Assembly (NCBI GenBank): GCA_020636195.1
Contig: JACJYH010000008.1
Coordinates: 1-64,000 of the forward strand
Source: Lewinellaceae bacterium
GTDB lineage: Bacteria > Bacteroidota > Bacteroidia > Chitinophagales > Saprospiraceae
Length of the DNA: 64,000 bases
Direction of reading: 5' to 3'
Part shown: piece after piece, positions 1-8,212 of the stretch
How positions within the stretch are numbered: the first letter of the stretch is position 1
How the letters are laid out: each line of letters begins with the position of its first letter
Program-made: the position numbers and the translations under genes
The notes under the pieces: generated by a model
Databases searched by the model: none
What the model was told of the DNA's origin: nothing
Seen by the model: the letters and a program-made list of their open reading frames with translations, nothing else

Positions 1-1
1 A

Positions 2-184
2 CATATAGCACATCTTAATTTTTTTGGCGAAGAAATCGGATCAGTACCGAAAGGTTACTTGTATTTTGCTATAGCTTTTTCATTGCTTGTAGAATTTTTA
101 AATATGCGTTTACGCAAAAAAACTTTGTCAAAGATCGATTTACACAGTGCTTCTCACGAAGCCGAACAACAAGGTTTGCTCTAG
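2..184 (+). CDS. TerC-family integral membrane protein, C-terminal end only
   Basis: The frame from base 2 runs 60 codons to a TAG at 182-184; the gene starts outside the window. The visible end reads PKGYLYFAIAFSLLVEFLN followed by a basic stretch (MRLRKK) and a polar tail. That is the usual last membrane helix and cytoplasmic end of TerC/YkoY-type proteins, linked in other bacteria to tellurium resistance and metal (Mn) export. Only the tail is seen, so the subfamily and substrate cannot be judged. The identification rests on recalled family resemblance of this last helix. Confidence 0.7.
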   Translation, partial: HIAHLNFFGEEIGSVPKGYLYFAIAFSLLVEFLNMRLRKKTLSKIDLHSASHEAEQQGLL

Positions 185-283
185 GTCTATTTGCTTTAAT
201 AGTTGGCATTTGGCTTTACATATATTTATTTCAGGTTTATAGTTCTCATAATTTTAAAAATAATCCTTATCTCTCCAACTTTC

Positions 284-1327
284 ATGTTCAGGTTAATTAC
301 TACCACTCTTATATTGACCCTGTTCTCTTGCAGCCAAGAGGCAGGTTTGTCATTTTACAAATTATCAGGTCCAACCATGGGATCGACATATCATATCACA
401 GTGCAATGCAAAGACATCCAACACATTCAAACGATTGTGGACAGCATCTTGAGCAGTTTTGACGCATCTATGTCTTTATACGCAAAACAAAGCACAATTA
501 TATCCTTTAATCAAGCCGATGAAGTGTTTTGTTTTGATCCAAATATTGACACTTACTTTGAGCCCATTTTTAAAAAATCTAAAGAAATCTACAGCTTAAC
601 AAAAGGAACTTTCGATCCAAGCATAGCTCCATTAGTGAATTTCTACGGTTTTGGATATAAGGAGAAGAAACACATTGAAAAGACAGATACAGCTCAAGTC
701 AATGCGCTTAAGAAGCTATTGGTATTTGACAAACTTACCATCATTGATTCCACGGATCATTTACATTGTATTAGAAAACCATCTCCAGAATGTAAGTTGG
801 ATTTCAATGCTATTTCAGCAGGATTTGTTGTGGATGTGATATACCACAAATTTCAATCGCTTGGTCTTAAAAACTTTATGATCAATATGAGCGGCGAAAT
901 AAGAACAAAAGGCCAAAATGAAAGGAATGAAGATTGGATAATCGGCATCAACAAACCTTCAGAAAAGGCAGATGAATACTCTGTGGAGCTACCTTTAAAA
1001 ATTTCCAATAGAGCCATTGCCACCAGTGGAAATTATCGCAATAGCTATGAGTCAAAGGGACAAAAATTTGCCCACATTATCGATCCTAGAACAGGCCTGA
1101 GCAAGCCTTCGGATATATTGAGCGCTACAGTGATTGCAGATGATTGTGCAACAGCGGATGCATTAGCCACTGCGTTTATGGTGATGGGTCTGAAGGATGC
1201 TTTACATCTCGCCAACGAACTAAAAAACGTAGATGCGACGTTTATATTTGATCAGGAAGGTGACGGTATCTTCGAATTTATGACCAGCACCAACATGTCG
1301 AAATATTATTTGAACAATGAACAGTGA
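284..1327 (+). CDS. apbE: FAD:protein FMN transferase, ApbE lipoprotein
   Basis: Product of 347 aa if started at the ATG at 284; the frame is open to 203, but only the 284 start puts a signal peptide with lipobox (LFSC, Cys16) at the N-terminus, so I choose it. The ApbE hallmark GPTMGSTYHI follows the lipoprotein linker, and the C-terminal half carries IDPRTG and DDCATADALATA, which in this family bind Mg and FAD. ApbE transfers FMN from FAD to a threonine in target proteins such as NqrC/RnfG on the periplasmic side. No such target lies in the window. The stop overlaps the start of the following exonuclease gene, so the two are probably co-transcribed. Confidence 0.93.
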   Translation: MFRLITTTLILTLFSCSQEAGLSFYKLSGPTMGSTYHITVQCKDIQHIQTIVDSILSSFDASMSLYAKQSTIISFNQADEVFCFDPNIDTYFEPIFKKSKEIYSLTKGTFDPSIAPLVNFYGFGYKEKKHIEKTDTAQVNALKKLLVFDKLTIIDSTDHLHCIRKPSPECKLDFNAISAGFVVDVIYHKFQSLGLKNFMINMSGEIRTKGQNERNEDWIIGINKPSEKADEYSVELPLKISNRAIATSGNYRNSYESKGQKFAHIIDPRTGLSKPSDILSATVIADDCATADALATAFMVMGLKDALHLANELKNVDATFIFDQEGDGIFEFMTSTNMSKYYLNNEQ

Positions 1328-2159
1328 TACCATGAATGAATTTGTATTTAATACCGACAGAGACCTAGTCTTTTTTGACATAGAATCTACAGGGTTGAAC
1401 GTAATGAAAGATAGAATTTTGCAAATAGCGCTGATCAAATACCCAAAAGGTTCTTCCGTTCCGGAAGAGTTTTCTACGTTGATCAACCCCGGAATTCCTA
1501 TTTCTGAAGAAGCTTACGCCGTTCACGGAATCAGCAATGAAATGGTCAGAAACAAACCCACATTTTCACAGTTAGCGGACAAAATATTTCAATTCATCGA
1601 TAATGCAGATTTATCAGGATACAATTCAGATAGATTTGATATACCCATGCTGATGGAAGAATTTGCCCGATGCGGAATGAGCTTTGATGTAGATAAAAGA
1701 AACCTCATAGACGTGCAAAAAATATTTTATAAAATGGAACCTCGAACACTGAAGGCGGCATATAAGTTGTATTGTGACGGAGACTTGAGTGATGCACATG
1801 ATGCCCTTGCAGATACCAAAGCTACCGTTGAAGTTTTGAAAGGGCAAATAAAAAAATATTCGGATGCAGATTATGTGGATGGTGATGGTCAAATTACTTC
1901 AAAACCAATACAAAACGACATCAAAAAAATAGCCAAATTTTTAGCCGATGATAACAATCTGGACGTCACCCAAAGGTTAAAACTCAATACTTCCCGTCAA
2001 GTGGTTTTCAATTTTGGCAAATATTCCGGACAAATCGTATCTGAGGTATTTGTGCAAGAACCCAATTACTACCATTGGATGATGGAAAAAGATTTTTCAG
2101 CACAGGTAAAGCAGATTATTTCTACGATTTGGGACGATATGAAAAAGAAAAAATCCTAA
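1317..2159 (+). CDS. 3'-5' exonuclease, DnaQ-like DEDDh family, with ExoX-like C-terminus
   Basis: 280 aa. Exo I motif is FFDIESTGL near residue 20, Exo II is SGYNSDRFDIPML near 100, and Exo III is DAHDALADTKAT near 160, giving the DEDDh acid set plus catalytic His. The last 75 residues (FNFGKYSGQ, then NYYHWMMEKDF) resemble the small ExoX C-terminal domain found on many Bacteroidota exonucleases. It degrades DNA 3' to 5' with metal ions and may act in proofreading or repair; it is not a full polymerase III epsilon operon gene. It starts inside the apbE stop region (11-bp overlap). A second ATG five codons in is an alternative start. Confidence 0.9.
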   Translation: MNSDTMNEFVFNTDRDLVFFDIESTGLNVMKDRILQIALIKYPKGSSVPEEFSTLINPGIPISEEAYAVHGISNEMVRNKPTFSQLADKIFQFIDNADLSGYNSDRFDIPMLMEEFARCGMSFDVDKRNLIDVQKIFYKMEPRTLKAAYKLYCDGDLSDAHDALADTKATVEVLKGQIKKYSDADYVDGDGQITSKPIQNDIKKIAKFLADDNNLDVTQRLKLNTSRQVVFNFGKYSGQIVSEVFVQEPNYYHWMMEKDFSAQVKQIISTIWDDMKKKKS

Positions 2160-2167
2160 ATCAACCT

Positions 2168-2965
2168 ATGCAAAAGTTTCGGTATTTCTTCACCTATTTT
2201 GTGATAAGCATTGTTTTTTTCAATTGTTATGAAAGAAAATCTGGGTGTCTTGATCCCATTGCAAGTAATTACTCAATCAGTTCTGACGATCCTTGTGATA
2301 ATTGCTGTATATATCCGAAACTGACTCTAAAAGCTGAAAGACTTTATGGTGATTCCATTTTTAAAACCACTGATACTCTTTCCAATAGTTTTTCTCAGAA
2401 TTATTTCTTTCATGAACTCAAAATGTACTTTTCTTCATTCTCGGTATTAAAACCTGATGGCACTGAATCCAAAGTCATAGAGTACATCATTGATTCGCTC
2501 CATAACCTGACCATAACAGACGATGTGAAAATCTATAATTTCAAGGAAGAAACGAAAACCATTGGAACGATAAAGCTGACCGGTAAAATTGATGGATTTA
2601 CTTGTAGGTTAGGTTTGGATGAGAGTTTAAATGATACTAATTTCAATACGGTGGCAAAAACACATCCATTATCAGGTACATCCAGACTCAAAGATAATGA
2701 AAACCAACTCATTCAAGCCATATGTTCGGTAGTGTTTATCGAAGGTGCCATCTCAGATACAGTTCAGTATTTTATACCTTTGGACAACAATCCAAATATG
2801 TATAACTTTACCCAGAACTCTGATTTTTCTTTGGGGCAAGATGTAGAGATTCGTGTGAAATTGGATTTCAAAAACCTTTTTGATGACATTGACTTTAAAA
2901 GTGATTCGCTCGTTAGGGCAAGCCAATTTATAGAAAACTTTAAGACCAAATTCATTGTTTACTGA
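2168..2965 (+). CDS. MbnP-like secreted copper-associated protein, tryptophan-free variant
   Basis: 265 aa from the ATG at 2168, chosen because it gives a hydrophobic signal sequence ending near Cys20; an open frame reaches back to 2075 inside the exonuclease gene. After the signal comes a GCLDPIASNYS motif, a degenerate form of the GCxDPxAxNY module common in Bacteroidota secreted proteins. The core (LGLDESLNDTNF, THPLSGTSRL, VVFIEGAI) fits the MbnP-like fold, in which a conserved tryptophan is oxidised to kynurenine by a partner MauG/MbnH diheme enzyme. Here the expected W-containing stretch reads ENQLIQAICSVVFIEG, and I find no tryptophan in the protein. It sits 5 bp before a diheme peroxidase gene, so the pairing is clear even if the chemistry is not. 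Confidence 0.65.
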   Translation: MQKFRYFFTYFVISIVFFNCYERKSGCLDPIASNYSISSDDPCDNCCIYPKLTLKAERLYGDSIFKTTDTLSNSFSQNYFFHELKMYFSSFSVLKPDGTESKVIEYIIDSLHNLTITDDVKIYNFKEETKTIGTIKLTGKIDGFTCRLGLDESLNDTNFNTVAKTHPLSGTSRLKDNENQLIQAICSVVFIEGAISDTVQYFIPLDNNPNMYNFTQNSDFSLGQDVEIRVKLDFKNLFDDIDFKSDSLVRASQFIENFKTKFIVY

Positions 2966-2970
2966 TTATA

Positions 2971-4086
2971 ATGAAACTTAAGGACTTTTCATTGACATCT
3001 AGGTTTGTTAGACTTTCATTCCTAATTCACATTGTTCTAATGTGGTCATGCACGCCTGATCCCGCAAAAGATGGAAGTTTGAGCGACATACCATATGCTC
3101 CACATAATAAGATTTTGGAGATTCCAAGTCACTTTCCTAAAATGGATATACCATCAGATAACCCTACTACTGAAGAAGGTGTGTTATTGGGAAGGCATCT
3201 CTTTTATGACCCAATTTTATCAGCAGATAGTACCATGTCTTGCAGTAGCTGTCATATCCAAAGTAAAAATTTTACTGATGGATTGCCCACGTCTCAAGGG
3301 ATAGATGGTATCAATGGCAGAAGAAGTGCTATGAGCCTGGTCAATATTGGCTTTGTAAAAGTGGGCTTCTTTTGGGATGGAAGGTCTAAAACTCTTGAAG
3401 ATCAGGCGTTGGCACCTGTGGAAGATCCCGTAGAATTGCATAACCATTGGGGAGAACTGATTGATAAATTAAAAGCGCATCCCACCTATCCCAAGCTATT
3501 CCGAGAAGCCTTCGGCATTGATCATAAAGACAAGATTACCAAAGAATTAGCAGCAAAAGCGATTGCACAGTTCGAGCGGACATTGATCTCAAAAGATTCT
3601 AAATTTGACAGATGGCAACAGGGAATTGAAAATCTTTCGGATATAGAATTAATTGGCAACGGCATCTATTTTGATGATGATCCAGATCTTCCTGATGGCG
3701 AATGTGGTCATTGTCACAATATACCATTAGCGGCAACAGATGATTACTTCAATAATGGACTTTTTGCAGCGAAATCTCTCACTGACTTCATTGATCTTGG
3801 CAGAGGAGAAGTGACGAAGCAACTCAATGATAATGGAAAATTCAGAGCACCCACATTGAGAAACATAAGGCACTCAGCGCCCTATATGCATGATGGATCA
3901 TTAGCTACTTTTGATGAAGTGTTAAAACATTATAATTCAGGTGGAAAGGAATCTGTTTACAAAGATAAAGTACTCCATAAATTGGGTCTAGATGAATTTT
4001 ATCTCAATTGTTTATCTGCATTTATTGATACATTTGAAGATACCACCTTCCTCCATAATCCGGAATTTAGTAATCCATTTAAGTAA
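2971..4086 (+). CDS. Diheme cytochrome c peroxidase / MauG-MbnH-like lipoprotein
   Basis: 371 aa with two c-heme sites, CSSCH at 91-95 and CGHCH at 245-249, in the order typical of bacterial diheme peroxidases and MauG. The N-terminus is hydrophobic and ends in MWSC (Cys27), so a lipoprotein anchored in the envelope is likely. Other family marks are GRHLFYDP, FWDGRSKTLEDQAL, AQFERTLIS and APTLRNIRHSAPYMHDGS. The enzyme reduces peroxide or oxidises a partner protein; lying 5 bp behind an MbnP-like gene suggests the MbnH role. A classical cytochrome c peroxidase remains possible. A cytochrome gene follows 29 bp downstream. Confidence 0.88.
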   Translation: MKLKDFSLTSRFVRLSFLIHIVLMWSCTPDPAKDGSLSDIPYAPHNKILEIPSHFPKMDIPSDNPTTEEGVLLGRHLFYDPILSADSTMSCSSCHIQSKNFTDGLPTSQGIDGINGRRSAMSLVNIGFVKVGFFWDGRSKTLEDQALAPVEDPVELHNHWGELIDKLKAHPTYPKLFREAFGIDHKDKITKELAAKAIAQFERTLISKDSKFDRWQQGIENLSDIELIGNGIYFDDDPDLPDGECGHCHNIPLAATDDYFNNGLFAAKSLTDFIDLGRGEVTKQLNDNGKFRAPTLRNIRHSAPYMHDGSLATFDEVLKHYNSGGKESVYKDKVLHKLGLDEFYLNCLSAFIDTFEDTTFLHNPEFSNPFK

Positions 4087-4115
4087 TTAAGTTTTCCCAC
4101 AAATTCTCCTTTTAT

Positions 4116-5075
4116 ATGCGTTTTTCCAGTATTATCCTTTCAATAAGCCTATTGACTTTAATTTTGAGTTGTAACCAAAAGCAACAATCTATACATAATG
4201 CCACTGTCGAAGCCTTAGACACACTTGCGCTTGCACAGGGATTTCAATTAGCTCAAACGAGCTGTTTTACTTGTCATAGTCCTGATGCATCCTTTGATAA
4301 TAGAGTTGCTCCGCCTATGCAGGCTGTGAAAGTGCATTATAATGCTGAAGACGTAAGCTTCACCCAATTTCATGAAGATTTATCAAACTTTTTTAAGAAT
4401 CCTTCAGCAGACATTTCCAAAATGCCTGAGGCCGTAAAACGATTTGGCGTGATGCCAAAATTAAATTTTTCTGATGACCAAATTAAATCATTGGCTTACT
4501 ACATTTACTACACTGAATTAGAAAAACCTGAATGGTTTGAAAAGCATTACCAAGAGCAAAAACAGAAATATGATAAATTAAGTTTGGGCAATAATGCGTT
4601 GGAAATTGGGAAAACCATGGCATTAAAAACAAAAGGTGTTTTGGGCAGAAATCTGTTGGAAGCCATCAATACAAAGGGAACTGAACATGCATTGCAATTT
4701 TGTTCTACCCGAGCCATTCCTTTGACTGATAGTTTGGCATTGACTCAACATGCCGACATAAAACGAGGTACGGATAAACCCAGAAATCCAAGTAATGCTT
4801 TAACTCCGGAAGAAGATATTATATTCACAAAAATGAAGTCATCTCATGCCAATGGAGAAGAAGTGATGCCAATCATAGTAGATAAAGACTCTATGAACAT
4901 TGGCTACTACCCTATCTTCATCGATAAAATGTGTCTGCAATGTCATGGTAAACCTGAGTCCGAAATACTTCCCAAAACACTTCAAAAAATACAAAATCTC
5001 TATCCAAAAGACAAGTCAACAGGCTATTCAGTGGGTGATTTAAGAGGGATTTGGGTTGTTAAAATGGATAAGTAA
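4116..5075 (+). CDS. Two-site c-type cytochrome with Tll0287-like (DUF3365) domain, lipoprotein
   Basis: 319 aa. Lipobox LILSC (Cys19), then a class I cytochrome c domain with CFTCH at 50-54 and a probable distal Met region (FGVMPKLNFSDDQI). The second half matches the Tll0287-like/DUF3365 domain: FCSTRAIPLTDSLA, then IKRGTDKPRNPSN, then a second heme site CLQCH at 272-276. In other proteins DUF3365 is a heme-binding sensor or redox domain. As third gene of the MbnP/peroxidase cluster it could pass electrons to or from the peroxidase at the outer face of the membrane; that role is inference from position. Confidence 0.82.
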   Translation: MRFSSIILSISLLTLILSCNQKQQSIHNATVEALDTLALAQGFQLAQTSCFTCHSPDASFDNRVAPPMQAVKVHYNAEDVSFTQFHEDLSNFFKNPSADISKMPEAVKRFGVMPKLNFSDDQIKSLAYYIYYTELEKPEWFEKHYQEQKQKYDKLSLGNNALEIGKTMALKTKGVLGRNLLEAINTKGTEHALQFCSTRAIPLTDSLALTQHADIKRGTDKPRNPSNALTPEEDIIFTKMKSSHANGEEVMPIIVDKDSMNIGYYPIFIDKMCLQCHGKPESEILPKTLQKIQNLYPKDKSTGYSVGDLRGIWVVKMDK

Positions 5076-5281
5076 ATGTCTTTAATTTCATCCAAAGGGT
5101 TTTCACAATGACTTCAGCATTAGAAACATTTATGGATGAAATAGCAGAAGAATGTTAATGACGTCATTGATTAGAGTGGACTAACTGTTAAAAAATTATT
5201 AAAAATGTTGAATTTCAAGAGTACACAAAACCTTAGACTTAAAAATTGTCTTTATTTGTCGTGCACATTTTTAATCAAGAG

Positions 5282-5830
5282 ATGAGAGTACATTCCTTTT
5301 TGGTTTTGTTCTTTTTGTTGTCACTCGTCAGAGTTTCAGCACAAAATAAAATTCATTGGATTTCAACGGATAAAATCAATCAAACCATCAAAAAGGGAGA
5401 TAAAAAATTTATCATTTACTATTATATCAATGGGTGTAAATGGTGCCATTACATGGATGATTCCACACTTTCTAACCCAAGTATTGCCAAGTACATAAAT
5501 CAGTTTTTTTACCCCATTAAAATTGATGCGATGTCGGAAAATAAAATTCAGGTTGGAGAACAAACCTATGGCACTCAGCAAGTCGGTAAATACACTTTTA
5601 ATGAATTGGCTTTAACAATGTTGAATGGGAGAATGTCATTTCCATCCATTGTTTTTTTAGACAATCAATTCAATAAAATTCAGACTTTTGACACCTATAT
5701 GGATGTGCCCGATTTCGAAATTGTGGTGACATATTTTGGTTCTGACCATTACAAAAAAACGATGTTTAGAAGGTATGCGCATAGCTTTTGCCGTGAGCAA
5801 CACTTTAATAATTATGTGAATGGAAATTAA
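5282..5830 (+). CDS. Secreted thioredoxin-fold protein
   Basis: 182 aa from the ATG at 5282, which gives a clean signal peptide ending LVRVSAQ; the frame is open from 5246. The mature part begins with a thioredoxin-like strand-helix unit (KFIIYYYINGCKWCHYMDDS), so the active site is CKWC, and continues with the cis-Pro loop region SFPSIVFLDNQ. Proteins of this type (thioredoxin_7 / DUF255-like) reduce disulfides or support cytochrome maturation in the periplasm, which would suit the upstream cytochromes, but it lies 206 bp away and may be a separate unit. Its TAA stop is directly abutted by a MITE-like insertion. Confidence 0.78.
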   Translation: MRVHSFLVLFFLLSLVRVSAQNKIHWISTDKINQTIKKGDKKFIIYYYINGCKWCHYMDDSTLSNPSIAKYINQFFYPIKIDAMSENKIQVGEQTYGTQQVGKYTFNELALTMLNGRMSFPSIVFLDNQFNKIQTFDTYMDVPDFEIVVTYFGSDHYKKTMFRRYAHSFCREQHFNNYVNGN

Positions 5831-5989
5831 GAGTATGATTAAATTTTGTTTTTGGACGAAAAAATGGAATTATTTTGGACGAAAAAAGGCAAATTTTGCA
5901 GTCGAATGTGGGCAATTCGACGAAAAATTTAACGAATTTGTAGCAAAATAAAACATTTTCTATCTAAAGGATAAATTTTAAACATACTC
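5831..5989. mobile_element. MITE-like element, copy 1 (159 bp)
   Basis: The element begins GAGTATGATTAAATTTTG and ends with AAATTTTAAACATACTC, forming terminal inverted repeats (GAGTATG perfect, then AT-rich match with one change). It is flanked by a 3-bp direct repeat TAA at 5828-5830 and 5990-5992; the left TAA is also the stop codon of the thioredoxin gene. A second copy at 40342-40501 matches over its full length. No transposase is encoded. The ends and the TWA target duplication resemble IS5-family elements of the IS1031 type, which would have to supply the transposase in trans; that assignment is inference. Confidence 0.8.
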
Positions 5990-6026
5990 TAAGCACAACG
6001 ATTTACTCACCTTTGTATTTTTTTGT

Positions 6027-6034
6027 TAATTTTG
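6027..6034 (+). promoter_or_regulatory. Probable -7 box of prolyl oligopeptidase gene
   Basis: TAATTTTG fits the Bacteroidota -7 consensus TAnnTTTG and lies 22 bp before the chosen ATG at 6056. No clear -33 TTG at the usual spacing is visible. Confidence 0.5.
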
Positions 6035-6055
6035 CCTTCCTTTAAATTTTTAACC

Positions 6056-8206
6056 ATGTATAAATTTCCAATTGTAATATTAATAGGCTCTATAATCATT
6101 GTAGGTTGTAGTAAAACCAAAGAAATGGCTTCCAAAGATACATCTGCCACACAGACCAGAATCTTGTATCCAAAAACAGAAATGGGCAATACATTTGACA
6201 AGTATTTTGGAATGGATGTTCTAGATCCATACAGATGGCTGGAAGATGACAAATCTGAGAAAACCAAAGATTGGGTCAATCGACAAAACCAAACTACAAA
6301 CGCTTATTTATCTAAGATTCCTTACAGAGATGAATGGAAAAATAGATTGGAAAAATTGTGGAATTATGAGAAAATATCAGCACCATTCAATGAAGGTCAA
6401 TATACCTATTTTTTCAAAAATGATGGACTTCAAAATCAATCGGTAATGTACCGTCGAAAAGGTAATGGCGACCCTGAGTTATTTCTAAATCCCAATACGT
6501 TTTCTAAAGATGGCACTACTTCTTTAGCAGGAATCAATTTTTCAAAAGATGGAACACTGGCTGCATATCAGATATCTGAAGGAGGAAGTGATTGGAGAAA
6601 GGTAATCGTCATGGATGCTAATTCAAAAAGGATCATAGAAGATACCCTTATCGATGTCAAATTCAGCGGTTTGTCATGGAAAGGAAACGATGGTTTTTAT
6701 TATTCATCATATGAGAAACCAAATGGCAGTGAATTATCGGCTAAAACCGACCAACATAGATTGTTTTATCATAAATTAGGAACAAAGCAGTCTGCTGACA
6801 AGGTGATCTTTGGAGATGAAATCAAAAGAAGATATGTAGGAGGTACTGTCTCTGAAGATGAAAAATATCTAATCATTTCTGCTGCCAATGCAACATCCGG
6901 AAATGAACTTTATCTTATGGATTTATCTCAAAGCAATCCGAAGTTGGTTACCATCCAAGACAATATGGATAACGATACCGAATACTTTTATAATGTAGGA
7001 TCTGAGTTATTTCTTATCACCAATGTGGATGCACCGAATAAAAGAATTGTCACCGTAGATGCTGGACAACCATCTAAAAGTAATTGGAAAACGTTTTTAG
7101 GAGAATCTGAAAATGTCCTTAACGTATCAACAGGTGGTGGATATATTTTTGCCAATTACATGAAAGATGCGTTATCCTACATCAAGCAGTATGATGCAAA
7201 AGGTAAATTTATCAGAGATATCAAATTGCCGGGAGTAGGTACTGCTGGTTTTGGTGGTTCAAAAAAGGAAGAAAAGGAAATGTATTTCACTTTTACGAAT
7301 TATACAACCCCAAGCAGCATTTTCAAATACAATGCAGATTCAGGTGAGTCATCGTTGTATATAAAGCCAAACGTCAATTTCGACAGTGATAAATATACTT
7401 CAAAGCAAGTATTTTATACTTCAAAAGATGGTACCAAAGTGCCTATGATCATCACCCACAAAAAGGGATTAAAGTTGAATGGTAAAAATCCAACGATTCT
7501 CTACGGTTATGGTGGATTTAATATCAGCTTGACGCCTGCATTTAGTATTTCTAATGCTGTATGGATGGAACAAGGTGGTATTTATGCAGTTCCAAACCTT
7601 AGAGGTGGCGGAGAATATGGAAAAGCATGGCACGATGCAGGTACACAAATGAAAAAGCAAAATGTCTTTGATGATTTCATTTCTGCAGCAGAATATTTGA
7701 TTCAAAATAAATATACATCTTCTCAATACCTTGCTATATCCGGTGGTTCCAATGGTGGCTTGCTGGTTGGTGCATGTATGACACAAAGACCTGAACTTTT
7801 CAAAGTGGCACTTCCTGCAGTTGGGGTTTTGGATATGCTTCGATATCATACATTTACAGCAGGCGCCGGATGGGCTTACGATTATGGTACATCAGAGCAA
7901 AGCCAAGAAATGTTCGAATACCTTTGGAACTATTCTCCTGTCCACAATGTGAAAAATGCAGCTTACCCTGCTACATTGGTTACCACAGCTGATCACGATG
8001 ATAGAGTTGTTCCTGCCCACTCATTCAAGTTCATCTCTGAGCTCCAAAAGAAACAAGAAGGCCCTAATCCTGTACTCATCAGAATCGAAAAAAGTGCAGG
8101 ACATGGTGCAGGAAAGCCAACGTCAAAAATTATAGAAGAAGTCACAGATAGATATTGCTTCGCACTCTATAACATGGGCATACCTTACAAACCAATCACA
8201 AAATAA
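6056..8206 (+). CDS. Prolyl oligopeptidase, S9A family, lipoprotein
   Basis: 716 aa from the ATG at 6056; the signal sequence ends IIVGCSK, a lipobox with Cys18. The N-terminal part (YPKTEMGNTFDKYFGMDVLDPYRWLED) is the typical S9A start, followed by the seven-blade propeller and a C-terminal alpha/beta-hydrolase domain. The catalytic serine sits in SGGSNGGLL, the aspartate in TADHDDRVVPAHS, and the histidine in KSAGHGAGKPTSK. It cleaves short peptides after proline, here probably in the periplasm. A dipeptidase gene starts 6 bp after its stop, so together they look like a peptide-scavenging operon. Confidence 0.95.
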   Translation: MYKFPIVILIGSIIIVGCSKTKEMASKDTSATQTRILYPKTEMGNTFDKYFGMDVLDPYRWLEDDKSEKTKDWVNRQNQTTNAYLSKIPYRDEWKNRLEKLWNYEKISAPFNEGQYTYFFKNDGLQNQSVMYRRKGNGDPELFLNPNTFSKDGTTSLAGINFSKDGTLAAYQISEGGSDWRKVIVMDANSKRIIEDTLIDVKFSGLSWKGNDGFYYSSYEKPNGSELSAKTDQHRLFYHKLGTKQSADKVIFGDEIKRRYVGGTVSEDEKYLIISAANATSGNELYLMDLSQSNPKLVTIQDNMDNDTEYFYNVGSELFLITNVDAPNKRIVTVDAGQPSKSNWKTFLGESENVLNVSTGGGYIFANYMKDALSYIKQYDAKGKFIRDIKLPGVGTAGFGGSKKEEKEMYFTFTNYTTPSSIFKYNADSGESSLYIKPNVNFDSDKYTSKQVFYTSKDGTKVPMIITHKKGLKLNGKNPTILYGYGGFNISLTPAFSISNAVWMEQGGIYAVPNLRGGGEYGKAWHDAGTQMKKQNVFDDFISAAEYLIQNKYTSSQYLAISGGSNGGLLVGACMTQRPELFKVALPAVGVLDMLRYHTFTAGAGWAYDYGTSEQSQEMFEYLWNYSPVHNVKNAAYPATLVTTADHDDRVVPAHSFKFISELQKKQEGPNPVLIRIEKSAGHGAGKPTSKIIEEVTDRYCFALYNMGIPYKPITK

Positions 8207-8212
8207 AGAAAC

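Noticed and set aside
203..283. Longer ApbE N-terminus
   Set aside because: The extension is a hydrophobic run that would bury the lipoprotein signal; the ATG at 284 gives a normal lipobox distance.
5836..5949. 38- and 46-codon ORFs inside MITE copies 1 and 2 as a small protein family
   Set aside because: Most differences between the copies change amino acids, copy 1 stops early, and copy 3 is frameshifted; the similarity is explained by the repeat.
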